Part shown: one piece after another, positions 34,438-45,470 of the stretch
How the letters are laid out: every line of letters begins with the position of its first letter
How positions within the stretch are numbered: position 1 is the stretch's first letter
NCBI RefSeq assembly: GCF_039634785.1
Contig: NZ_JBBIAB010000006.1
Location: 248,001 to 312,000, forward strand
DNA length: 64,000 nt
Reading direction: 5' to 3'
Source of the DNA: Tistrella mobilis
GTDB lineage: Bacteria > Pseudomonadota > Alphaproteobacteria > Tistrellales > Tistrellaceae
Position numbers and translations under genes: made by a program
The notes under the pieces: model-generated
The model's database searches: none
What the model was told of the DNA's origin: nothing
The model's input: the letters and a program-made list of their open reading frames with translations, nothing else

Positions 34438-35202
34438 TCAGGAGAAATCCTGAATCGACATGGGCGTGTCCGATGCCGGATGCCGTCGGCCGCGCCAGGT
34501 CACCATGTCGGTGGTGTAGGTGGCCGGCAGGCCGGGATAGCCGATCATCCGCCAGGCCTGTTTGTCGCGGTTTCCGCCATAGATCGGGTCGGCGAAGGCG
34601 CCGCGAACGAACAGCGGGTAGAACAGCTCGTTGAACCACGCCTTCAGATCGAAAGCGCCGGGCTCGGGCGGCGTCTCGGATATGTCGTGGAGAAGCGCCT
34701 CCAGTTGATCCGCCGTCAGGCGATCCGGGGGCGCGGCATGGCGCCGGTCGGATATCTCCGCAAGATGACGCAACCCGGTCTTGAGACAGGCTTCGGGCGT
34801 GCAGGCAAGCTGATAGCCGTGTTCCGGTTTGCCCTGCCTGAACGGGCCGCTCAGATACAGGCGATCGCCCTGGCCATAGGCGCCGGCCAGCTGGCGATCG
34901 ATGAAGATCGCGATGCCCAGGGCGACGCCATCCGGCGACAGATCATCGGCCGGCCACATATGGGCGACCAGCGCTTCCACGATCGCGGCCTCTTCGATGC
35001 CGAGGCTCTGATATCCGGCGACGGCGTCGGGCTGTGCAGCCTGTCCGGACGCCGTTGCCGGGGGGCTGGCTTCTTCGGCGCCGGCCTGTCGGACAAGGAC
35101 GGCGCCCGGCGCTGCTGCAACCACACCTGCGCCCACACCAAGCGCGCCGGCGCCGGTCAGCAGTGATCTCCGGCTGAGGCCTTGCGGTTCATCTGGCAAC
35201 AT
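34438..35202 (-). CDS. Tat-exported gluconate 2-dehydrogenase subunit 3-like protein
   Basis: A protein of 254 residues with a twin-arginine signal (LSRRSLLTGAGALGVGAGVV). A domain follows with EAAIVEALVAHMWPADDLSPDGVALGIAIFIDRQL and FNELFYPLFVRGAFADPIYGGNRDKQAWRMIGYPG, which is the gluconate_2-dh3 family. This small subunit escorts the signal-less GMC subunit across the membrane. GGAGG lies 6 bp before the chosen ATG. It is first in the minus-strand operon; the 18-bp GTAGAC palindrome lies 42 bp upstream of its start. Confidence 0.9.
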   Translation of the reverse strand: MLPDEPQGLSRRSLLTGAGALGVGAGVVAAAPGAVLVRQAGAEEASPPATASGQAAQPDAVAGYQSLGIEEAAIVEALVAHMWPADDLSPDGVALGIAIFIDRQLAGAYGQGDRLYLSGPFRQGKPEHGYQLACTPEACLKTGLRHLAEISDRRHAAPPDRLTADQLEALLHDISETPPEPGAFDLKAWFNELFYPLFVRGAFADPIYGGNRDKQAWRMIGYPGLPATYTTDMVTWRGRRHPASDTPMSIQDFS

Positions 35203-35243
35203 CGCCCACCTCCAATCCCTCAATGGTTGAATCGTATTAGAAT

Positions 35244-35261
35244 AGTAGACATATGTCTACT
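35244..35261. promoter_or_regulatory. 18-bp perfect palindrome, candidate operator of the XRE-cupin regulator
   Basis: AGTAGACATATGTCTACT is an exact palindrome in the 150-bp region between the divergent Tat-subunit and XRE-cupin genes. The same GTAGAC-N4-GTCTAC core, with AATA directly in front, recurs at 38127-38142 upstream of the PPDK-like gene. Two copies in front of neighbouring transcription units make a shared regulator likely. Confidence 0.7.
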
Positions 35262-35352
35262 GATTCGTCGGGTCGGGAGGGCCGGCGGATTTTTGGTAGA
35301 GTTGCGAGACGGTTCCGGCATGCAGAGGCGCAGGCGGCGCAGCGGAGAGGCG

Positions 35353-35934
35353 ATGGCACAGCAATCGGCTGAAGATATTGGTAAGAATCTGAGGGCAATC
35401 CGTCAGCTGCGCGGGCTGTCGATGTCGGCGCTCGCAGCCGCATCCTCGGTCAGCAAGGCGATGATTTCGAAGATCGAGCGCGGTGACGGCGGTGTTTCGG
35501 CCACGACGCTCGGCAAGCTTGCCGAAGCCCTGGAGGTGGGAATTTCAGACCTGCTGAGCAAAGACGACATAAACAGCATCATATACCTGCCCGCCGATGC
35601 GCAGCCTGTCCTTCACGACAGCGCACGTGGCTTCGTCCGCCGCGCTCTTTCGCCCATTTTTCCAGGGCGTGGGGTCGACGTCGTCCATAATGAACTCGGG
35701 CCCGGCGGGCGCACGGGCCCTTTTTCTCCGCACAAGAAGGGCATTCACGAATACATCTTCGTTCTGGCGGGCCAATTGAGCGTCCACTTGAACGATCGGA
35801 AAATCATCATGAAAACAGGCGATAGTCTTTTCTTCGATGCCGATTGCACCCATGAAATGGTCAACGACACGACGGAAGCGGTCTTGTGGCTTCTCGTGAT
35901 CGATGGCACGAAATACGTCAAGTCGATCACCTGA
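35353..35934 (+). CDS. XRE-family regulator with C-terminal cupin domain
   Basis: A protein of 193 residues. The helix-turn-helix is IGKNLRAIRQLRGLSMSALAAASSVSKAMISKIERGDGGVSATTLGKLAEAL, followed by a cupin sensor domain with GPFSPHKKGIHEYIFVLAGQLSVHL and GDSLFFDADCTHEMVN. Regulators of this type (SutR/PuuR-like) bind a small molecule in the cupin and control nearby catabolic operons. It is divergent from the seven-gene GMC operon and upstream of the convergent PPDK-like gene. Start uncertain: ATG 35320 is also in frame, and GGAGAGG sits close to ATG 35353. Confidence 0.88.
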   Translation: MAQQSAEDIGKNLRAIRQLRGLSMSALAAASSVSKAMISKIERGDGGVSATTLGKLAEALEVGISDLLSKDDINSIIYLPADAQPVLHDSARGFVRRALSPIFPGRGVDVVHNELGPGGRTGPFSPHKKGIHEYIFVLAGQLSVHLNDRKIIMKTGDSLFFDADCTHEMVNDTTEAVLWLLVIDGTKYVKSIT

Positions 35935-36021
35935 CCGGCCAAAGATGCCGCGCCGGCGAGGCGGGAACAGGTCCCGATCAGCTGAAATCGCCTGATCGGG
36001 ACCTGAGCCGCTGCGCTGCGT

Positions 36022-37980
36022 TCAGGCGGCGCGGCTGACCTCCGGCCGCTGATACCGGGTTGCGGCAGAGGCGAGCAGTGCTGCGATGATGGTTTCAGGG
36101 CTGGTCGACAGATAGGTCAGGCCGGCCGGGGCGAGGAACCGCGCCAGCCACTGGACGGAGTGCCAGTCGGTGGTCAACTCGCCCGCAAGCCCCCAGATGA
36201 ACTGCTGGTCCATCTCCAGGGCAAGGCGGGTGGAGCGCTGCAGTGCTTCATGCATCGCCCGCCCCACCACCGACACCTGGACATGGGTGAACGGGCTGGA
36301 TGCAAAAAAACCCTGTTCGACATAGCCGGGGATCAGATGGCGCGGCGCATCACTGCGGTTCATGTTGAGGCAGGCGGTCGTGAAGTCGTTCGACCCGATC
36401 AGGCCGCCGACCATCCCCAGCTCGTGGCCGCGTTGCCGGAGGATGCTTTCCAGGCAGATGAAGGCGCCACCGGTCTCCAGCATGGTCGCCGCACCTTCGA
36501 TCGGGGCGGCCTTCACGCTTCCGAAGATCGAAGATGCGACCTCTTCGAGCGTCATGATGAAGCGGGATGCCTCGTCGGGAAGCGTGAGCGTGGCGAGGAG
36601 GAACCGGACCTTCACCCCCGCACCGTCGGCATTTGCGCGGGCCAGCGCACCCAGCACGGTCCGCAGCCACAGACGCGCCAGATCCGGACGGATCGAGAAC
36701 AGGCGGATGCCGCGGCATCCGTGATAGACCTCCCGCTCTCCGCTCAGCCGGCGAAAGGCGCTTTGCGTCTTGGCAGGGTCGAGGCCGTGCCGCGCCGCAA
36801 AATCCGCAATGTCGAAATTGTCGGGCAGGAACTTGCTGAACGGCATGCAAAGGGTTCTGACGACGCAGATCCCGCCCGGTCGGGCGGAGAAGATCGAGTA
36901 GTAGCGGTCCCCGTGCCGGCGCTCGTACTGGCGGACGATGCGATCGTAATGCTCTTTCGTCGTGCAGTCGTCGCCCAGGAACAGAATGCGCAGGATGTCG
37001 ATATCCGACGGATCGATCCACATCCTTTCGTCACGCAGCAGGCCGACCCCCAGTGCTGCCTCGTTGCAATCGATCGACAGGCCCGTCCCGTCGAAGGTCA
37101 GCGTCGAGGCGAGCAGCCGGGCCCGGACCACGCAGGCGGTTTTGTGAACGTTCACATAGACCCGCAAAGGCGACTGGGCATGACAGAAGCCGATGAGCGA
37201 CTGGAAGCCTCTGAACTCATCCGACGCGACGATCTCCCGGATCTCCTCGCGATGGGCGGCAAAGAACGCCGTGTCGGAGAGGCGTTCCCAGGCAGAGGCC
37301 GGCCCGAATTCGGTCTCGGCCGCCAGGTAGGCGTCGGTCAGCAGGTTGTAGAGGGTATCGATCCGGGACGGTGCGACCACACGTGCGCCCGCGAAGACCA
37401 GACCCCGTGATCCCGACATCGCCACCATGTCGCCTTCGTGGATCCGGGCTTCGCGGCCGTCGATATCGACCGTCGAGATCCAGCGCTTTCTGGTTCTGAC
37501 GATGCGGGAGCCGCCACTCTTCGTCTGGAAATGAAGGTCAACGGGCTCATCGCTTTCGTGATAGTCGATATTCGCGGCGATGATCGTCGACTTTCCCTCC
37601 GACACCGATTGCACCGGAGAGAATGTGGTCTTGCCCGGATGGCTGGTGAAAAAGCCCGCGGCGCCCTTGATCGCCGCGAAATCGTCGATGTCCCCTTCGG
37701 CGACCGAGTAGATGTAATCGGGCGCGTCGGCGCTGTCGCCGGGACCTTCGGACATCTGCTGTGCGGTGCTCCGGTGGAGCACCAGATACCCCGAATGATC
37801 GCCATCATGGATGGCCTCGCCCGAGGCGAAGGGCGTGTACTCCTCGTCGGCAAAGCGCGGGAAGATGACGCCTTCAAGATCGGCGGCGCGGATACCGGAC
37901 AGGATGTCTTCCGGTCTCCGGGCACGGGTACTTATTCCAGCCAGTAATTCCTTGAAATCAATTTTGCTCAGCGTCGCCAT
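36022..37980 (-). CDS. PPDK-like protein lacking ATP-grasp domain, phospho-His and catalytic Cys
   Basis: A 652-residue protein I read as a degenerate pyruvate phosphate dikinase. Residues 1-200 follow the PEP-utiliser swivel domain. GFFTSHPGKTTFSPV (109-123) aligns with GILTARGGMTSHAAV, but the phosphorylated His is Phe120. Residues 275-650 follow the PEP-binding TIM barrel: GVGLLRDERMW (GIGLCRTEHMF), VVRTLCMPFSKFLP (IRLLDPPLHEFLP), GCRGIRL, TMLETGGAF with Glu502, and GSNDFTTA with Asn531-Asp532. GLAGELTTDW replaces GICGEHGGDP, so the proton-donor Cys is Ala599. The ATP-grasp half (about 340 residues) is absent. Normal dikinase catalysis looks impossible; a ligand-binding, regulatory or altered lyase role is open. 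The start was chosen for GAGG 5 bp upstream. It carries the XRE-type palindrome upstream. Confidence 0.7.
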   Translation of the reverse strand: MATLSKIDFKELLAGISTRARRPEDILSGIRAADLEGVIFPRFADEEYTPFASGEAIHDGDHSGYLVLHRSTAQQMSEGPGDSADAPDYIYSVAEGDIDDFAAIKGAAGFFTSHPGKTTFSPVQSVSEGKSTIIAANIDYHESDEPVDLHFQTKSGGSRIVRTRKRWISTVDIDGREARIHEGDMVAMSGSRGLVFAGARVVAPSRIDTLYNLLTDAYLAAETEFGPASAWERLSDTAFFAAHREEIREIVASDEFRGFQSLIGFCHAQSPLRVYVNVHKTACVVRARLLASTLTFDGTGLSIDCNEAALGVGLLRDERMWIDPSDIDILRILFLGDDCTTKEHYDRIVRQYERRHGDRYYSIFSARPGGICVVRTLCMPFSKFLPDNFDIADFAARHGLDPAKTQSAFRRLSGEREVYHGCRGIRLFSIRPDLARLWLRTVLGALARANADGAGVKVRFLLATLTLPDEASRFIMTLEEVASSIFGSVKAAPIEGAATMLETGGAFICLESILRQRGHELGMVGGLIGSNDFTTACLNMNRSDAPRHLIPGYVEQGFFASSPFTHVQVSVVGRAMHEALQRSTRLALEMDQQFIWGLAGELTTDWHSVQWLARFLAPAGLTYLSTSPETIIAALLASAATRYQRPEVSRAA

Positions 37981-38295
37981 GACGACCTCGATCAGCCTGT
38001 TGACGGATTTTGTACAGAGCAAGGTGCATGCCCGAGGTTCGCGCCATGTCTCCACGCACGGTTCTTAAACCCCTGCATAAAGCCCTTTCAGGTAGATAAA
38101 CACACGCCTTATGATTGTACATAATAGTAGACGATAGTCTACGGAGAGATTTGGCGGGAGGGCAGCCGCACAGCCGATCCCGACGGCGGCGCCCGGTCGG
38201 CTGCCGCTGGTGATCGGCCGCGATTCCAAGGATTTGCCGCCTCTCCGGCAAGCACCGCAGGGCGCCGGCCGCCCCCGTCTGTCAGGACGGGCATA
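37981..38295. other. Regulatory region between PPDK-like and HPP genes (315 bp)
   Basis: No reading frame looks real. The half nearest the PPDK-like gene is A/T-rich and carries the GTAGAC-type operator at 38127. Beyond it, GGCAGCCG (38161) and CGGCTGCC (38198) could pair as an 8-bp stem with a long loop. The region should hold the promoter of the PPDK-like gene and the end of the HPP transcript. Confidence 0.5.
38127..38142. promoter_or_regulatory. Second GTAGAC-N4-GTCTAC operator, upstream of the PPDK-like gene
   Basis: GTAGAC and GTCTAC are perfect inverted hexamers around GATA, preceded by AATA exactly as at 35244-35261. It lies 146 bp upstream of the PPDK-like start. The match to the operator between the XRE-cupin gene and the GMC operon implies common control. 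Confidence 0.65.
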
Positions 38296-39093
38296 TCAGG
38301 ATGGGCGGTGGCGATGATGGTGGCGGCGGGTGCGGCTTTCGCGGGCCAGGCGGCTGGCGGCGCGGGCCTCGATGCGGCGGATCAGGGTTTCCAGATCCTC
38401 GCGGCTGATGTCGACCGCGGTGCCCATGTCGTCGACCGCGCCGGCTATGTCTTCCGAGGTGAAACGGCGGGCGCCGACCGGCTGGCTGGCCGGCTGCGTG
38501 GCGCGAAGCGGCCAGTGCTGGCCCGACAGGCGATGAAACAGGAAGCCGGTCGCCACCAGGATCAGCGCATTCAGCCCCAGCGGCACGAAGGCATAGGCGA
38601 AGCCGGTTTCGGTGATGGTGGGGCCGCCCAGCACGGCCGACAGGGCGACCGCGCCGCCCGGCGGGTGCAGGCAGCGCAGCACCGACATCATGCCGATCGC
38701 AGCGGCGACCGCGAGCCCGGCAGCGAGTGTCGCATCCGGCACCAGCCGGGCGGTGGCGATGCCGACCAGGGCCGAGATCACCGTGCCGCCGACGATCGGC
38801 CAGGGCTGTGCCATCGGGCTGGACGGCAGCACGAAGAGCAGCACCGCCGAGGCGCCGGTCGGGGCGACCAGCACCGGCAGATGCCAGCCCGGCCCCAGGA
38901 TCCAATGGGCGACCAGGCTGGTGACGGCAACCGCCGTCAGCGCGCCCATGGCGCCGATCGCCCGCGCGCGGACGGTCGCACCGGGCAGGATGGGGGTGAA
39001 GATCCGCGCGGCCAGGCGCCGGCGCGCCTTCAGGCGGCGCTTCAGGCCACGGCTGCGGCGGGATGATGACGACATGCGGGGGGATGCGGTCAT
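38296..39093 (-). CDS. HPP family membrane protein
   Basis: A 265-residue protein with four membrane helices. The name-giving motif is in MMSVLRCLHPPGGAVALSAVLGG. Further matches are HWILGPGWHLPVLVAPTGASAVLLFVLPSSPMAQPW and TGFAYAFVPLGLNALILVATGFLFHRL. The C-terminal 60 residues are hydrophilic and His/Arg-rich. HPP proteins have been linked to nitrite transport in chloroplasts and cyanobacteria, but the role in proteobacteria is unclear. Its ATG overlaps the stop of the upstream LysR gene, so regulator and membrane protein are translated from one message. Confidence 0.88.
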   Translation of the reverse strand: MTASPRMSSSSRRSRGLKRRLKARRRLAARIFTPILPGATVRARAIGAMGALTAVAVTSLVAHWILGPGWHLPVLVAPTGASAVLLFVLPSSPMAQPWPIVGGTVISALVGIATARLVPDATLAAGLAVAAAIGMMSVLRCLHPPGGAVALSAVLGGPTITETGFAYAFVPLGLNALILVATGFLFHRLSGQHWPLRATQPASQPVGARRFTSEDIAGAVDDMGTAVDISREDLETLIRRIEARAASRLARESRTRRHHHRHRPS

Positions 39094-39956
39094 CAGGCCA
39101 CCCCGGCCAGCAGGGCGGCCAGCGTTTCGAAGCCGGCGCTGCGATAGTCGCGACGCGCGACCAGCACCGTCTCCACCGGCCCCAGGCTCTGGATCCGCAC
39201 GCCCTCTGGCGCCTTCAGCAGATCGAAGACCGACCGCGGCATCACGCCCGACGCGGTGCCGGCCGCCACGCAGGCCATGACCGCGTGATAGGAATTCAGC
39301 TGCTGCACCCGCACCACCCGGCCCCGGGCGGCCGCCGGACGGACCAGCAGGCTTTCGGCGATCCGGCGATAGGTGCAGCCGGGCTCCAGCACCGCGAGCG
39401 CGGCGGGCGGCCGGTCGTCGTCTGCGCCGCCAGGTCCCACCACCAGCAGCTCTTCGGTCACCACCGCGCGTTCGGCCAGCTCCGGATGGGGCAGGGGGTC
39501 GTCGGTCGCCAGCTGCAGCGGCGGCCGGGCGACCAGCGCACAATCCAGCCGGTGGCCCAGCACATCTTCGACCAGCGCATCGGTGGCCCCGGTCACCAGT
39601 TCGATCATTGCATCGGGGCGGGCGGCGCGAAACCGTGCCAGCGGCCCGGGCAGCCGGCTCGCCGCCGTGCTCTCCATGGTGCCGATCCGCAGCCGCTCGG
39701 TCCCCGGCACCAGCGCCGCGCGGGCCTCTGCCACCAGCGATTGCAGGCGATGGGCATAATCCAGCAGCACCCGGCCTTCATGGGTCAGCGTCATGCGCCG
39801 GCCGTCGCGGCTGAACAGCGCCACCCCCAGATCGGCTTCCAGCTGGCGCAGCCGCGTGGTGACGTTGGACTGCACCCGATCCAGCCGCCGGGCGGCGCCG
39901 GTAACGCTGCCCTCTTCGGCAACGGTGCGGAAGATGTCGAGGGAGACGAGATCCAT
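39093..39956 (-). CDS. LysR family transcriptional regulator
   Basis: A protein of 287 residues. The winged helix is MDLVSLDIFRTVAEEGSVTGAARRL followed by QSNVTTRLRQLEADLGVALFSRDGRRMTLTHEGRVLL. The co-inducer domain begins at LRIGTMESTAASRLPGPLARFRAARPD, similar to CynR/GltR-like members. It is co-transcribed with the HPP gene (ATGA overlap), which is unusual because LysR genes are mostly divergent from their targets. No ribosome site clearly favours this ATG over the one 15 bp upstream; I chose the usual family N-terminus. Confidence 0.88.
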   Translation of the reverse strand: MDLVSLDIFRTVAEEGSVTGAARRLDRVQSNVTTRLRQLEADLGVALFSRDGRRMTLTHEGRVLLDYAHRLQSLVAEARAALVPGTERLRIGTMESTAASRLPGPLARFRAARPDAMIELVTGATDALVEDVLGHRLDCALVARPPLQLATDDPLPHPELAERAVVTEELLVVGPGGADDDRPPAALAVLEPGCTYRRIAESLLVRPAAARGRVVRVQQLNSYHAVMACVAAGTASGVMPRSVFDLLKAPEGVRIQSLGPVETVLVARRDYRSAGFETLAALLAGVA

Positions 39957-40049
39957 GGCGGACGGGATCATCTTGTTTTGAGAACGTACCGGGGCATTAC
40001 GTCTCAGAACGAGATGGGCCTGTCAAGACGGGTGGGCGCAGGGCTGGTA

Positions 40050-40553
40050 TTACAGGGGTGGTACGAAGCGTGGATCGATGGCCAGCCGTTCCTGGCCGAG
40101 AAGCGTGTACCGGCCGGCTGCGGCGCCGGCGGTGAATATCAGGTTCCAACTGTTGCGGGAGACGACGCTCGGAATCAGGATGAACGGATGAGCGGCGAGC
40201 AGTTCGTTGCCGAAGGCCTGCTGGCCTCTGGTCGGCGGCCCAGGCATAAGCCAGTTCGGATTGGGGAGATCATCCGGCTGTACGACATGGATCGAAGCCG
40301 TATCATCGATCCGAAAGGCCGTAAGCACATGCGGGACGGTATCGAGCGTGTCGAAGCCCTTGTGCACGGCGACCTCGGCGATGGCCGTTGCCGGGTCGAT
40401 GGAGGCATAGACGGCACGCACACCCCGTCCGTTCCAGCGCCCGCCGACCCGGAAGGCACCTTCGCCGCTGTCCCAGGCCGGGGCATGTCGCTGGGTGTCG
40501 ATTCGCCAGCCATGGATCTCACCCGTGCCCAGCCTGCCCGGCAACGGGGTCAC
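40050..40553 (-). CDS. RES-domain toxin
   Basis: A protein of 167 residues whose sequence follows the RES fold. The Arg-containing start HGWRID, then GGRWNGRGVRAVYASIDPATAIAEVAVH supplies the conserved Arg, Tyr and Glu, and the second half has PSVVSRNSWNLIF with the conserved Ser/Asn region. RES toxins (ParT, MbcT) consume NAD+ or ADP-ribosylate targets and stop growth. The start overlaps the antitoxin stop (ATGA), giving the standard antitoxin-first order. All key residues appear present, so it is probably functional. Confidence 0.88.
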   Translation of the reverse strand: MTPLPGRLGTGEIHGWRIDTQRHAPAWDSGEGAFRVGGRWNGRGVRAVYASIDPATAIAEVAVHKGFDTLDTVPHVLTAFRIDDTASIHVVQPDDLPNPNWLMPGPPTRGQQAFGNELLAAHPFILIPSVVSRNSWNLIFTAGAAAGRYTLLGQERLAIDPRFVPPL

Positions 40554-41014
40554 GTATAGACCCCGTAATCCAGGCGGGTGAGCAGTGTTTCGACCAGCGT
40601 CAGCCCTTCATGCGTGCTGAGCAGGTCGATTGGCCGGCGCCGATCCAGGGCAAGAGCCGGCATCTCCAGCCAACGCTCAGCGGCTTCCTGGCTGCCAAAA
40701 ACCTCCGTCGCTCGTGCCAGGATCCTGGCGAACTGCCAGGCTCGCCCGCTCTGGTCGGGGTCGAGCGGCCTTGAATCGGTCTTGCGCCGCTGGAAGGTGC
40801 GGATGCTGACCCCGAGTGCTGCCTCCAGCTGCTCTGGCCGCTTAAGGATAACCAGGGCATCGACGAGATGACCAAGGGCTTCGGCGGGGAGACCACGTCT
40901 GACAAGATCGTGGGCTTCCAGCTCCGTGGCCGGCAGATGCTTCAGCACCTTTCGGCCCCCCAGCATCTGCCCTGCCTGCTCCAGCTCTGCTGGGCGTACC
41001 ATCGTTTCCGACAT
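40550..41014 (-). CDS. Xre/MbcA/ParS-type antitoxin
   Basis: A protein of about 154 residues. The N-terminal Xre-like region is LPAEALGHLVDALVILKRPEQLEAALGVSIRTFQRRKTDSRPLDPDQSGRAWQFARIL. The C-terminal toxin-binding domain (EVFGSQEAAERWLEMPALALDRRRPIDLLSTHEGLTLVETLLTRLDYGVY) matches MbcA_ParS_Xre_antitox_C. It neutralises the RES toxin encoded next and normally represses the operon. GGAG sits 8 bp before the chosen ATG. A TTG 27 bp upstream is less likely. Confidence 0.9.
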   Translation of the reverse strand: MSETMVRPAELEQAGQMLGGRKVLKHLPATELEAHDLVRRGLPAEALGHLVDALVILKRPEQLEAALGVSIRTFQRRKTDSRPLDPDQSGRAWQFARILARATEVFGSQEAAERWLEMPALALDRRRPIDLLSTHEGLTLVETLLTRLDYGVYT

Positions 41015-41116
41015 GGCCTGACTCCGACATGTGTCGCGCAAGACATGACATCTGCCGGCGGTGCATTCAAGTGATCACGGCAAACGCGTCAGGCCGACCC
41101 GATGCAGTTTGCCCGC

Positions 41117-41149
41117 CGGGACCACCAGCCGATACCGCCGGTGGTCCCG
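41117..41149 (-). terminator. Hairpin between winged-helix gene and toxin-antitoxin operon
   Basis: The arms CGGGACCACC and GGTGGTCCCG pair perfectly over 10 bp around a 13-nt loop, 5 bp after the winged-helix stop on the minus strand. No T-run follows, so it may be a Rho-dependent or stability element rather than a strong intrinsic terminator. Confidence 0.5.
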
Positions 41150-41154
41150 CCCGG

Positions 41155-41742
41155 TCAGAGTGACGTCGCCGCCCGGGCCGCCTGATCGTAGAGGCCCGAC
41201 AGGGCGCGCAGGCGTTGGGCCAGATCCCCGATCTCCTGGTTGGAGAGGCCGAGGGAGTGGAGCGAGTCGATCAGGCAGCGCTCCCGCACCTCGCGATAGG
41301 TCAGGCAGGCCTGCTCGCCCGCGGGGGTGGTGGCGTAAAGCGCTTCCTTGCCCTTGCGGGCGGCCGAGACCAGCCCCGCCTTCTGCAGCTTCTTCAGGCT
41401 GTAGGCGACGGTGTGGCTGTCTTCGATGTTCAGCACGAAGCAGATATCGGCCAGCTTCTTCAGCCGGGCGCGGTGGTTGACGGTGTGCAGCACCAGCACG
41501 TCGAGCTGGCCCAGATCGCGCAGACCGGCTGCCCCCATACACCGGGTCATCCAGCGCTGGAAGCCGTGGGCGGCGATGATCAGGCCGAACTCGAACTCCG
41601 ACAGTTCGGGGCTCTTGTCGGAGACCAGATGGGCGGAGTTCACGATCCCGCGCCCACCCCCCGGCCGCGCTGCGGCGGGAAGGGCGGGGTCGGGGAGGGC
41701 GGCGGCCCGGGGGGCCGCCTTGCTGGAGCCGGATGTCGTCAT
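41155..41742 (-). CDS. MarR-like winged-helix transcriptional regulator
   Basis: A protein of 195 residues. After a 35-residue Ala/Pro-rich start it has a winged-helix core: FEFGLIIAAHGFQRWMTRCM, LGQLDVLVLHTVNHRARLKKLADICFVLNIEDSHTVAYSLKKLQKAGLV and AARKGKEALYATTPAGEQACLTYREVRERCLIDSL. This is the winged-helix DNA-binding family seen with hydantoinase/oxoprolinase genes. It lies 10 bp after the oxoprolinase gene and is the last gene of the TRAP/oxoprolinase unit, which it presumably regulates. Start uncertain; an ATG 36 bp upstream overlaps the oxoprolinase end. Confidence 0.8.
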   Translation of the reverse strand: MTTSGSSKAAPRAAALPDPALPAAARPGGGRGIVNSAHLVSDKSPELSEFEFGLIIAAHGFQRWMTRCMGAAGLRDLGQLDVLVLHTVNHRARLKKLADICFVLNIEDSHTVAYSLKKLQKAGLVSAARKGKEALYATTPAGEQACLTYREVRERCLIDSLHSLGLSNQEIGDLAQRLRALSGLYDQAARAATSL

Positions 41743-41752
41743 GGGGAGGGTC

Positions 41753-45394
<3,642 letters not shown>

Positions 45395-45470
45395 CGTTGA
45401 AACTCGATCCGATGCGCGGGGGTGGGTTGAGGACGGAAGGTCGTGCCGGGACAGGGGTAAGGGGCGGGCG

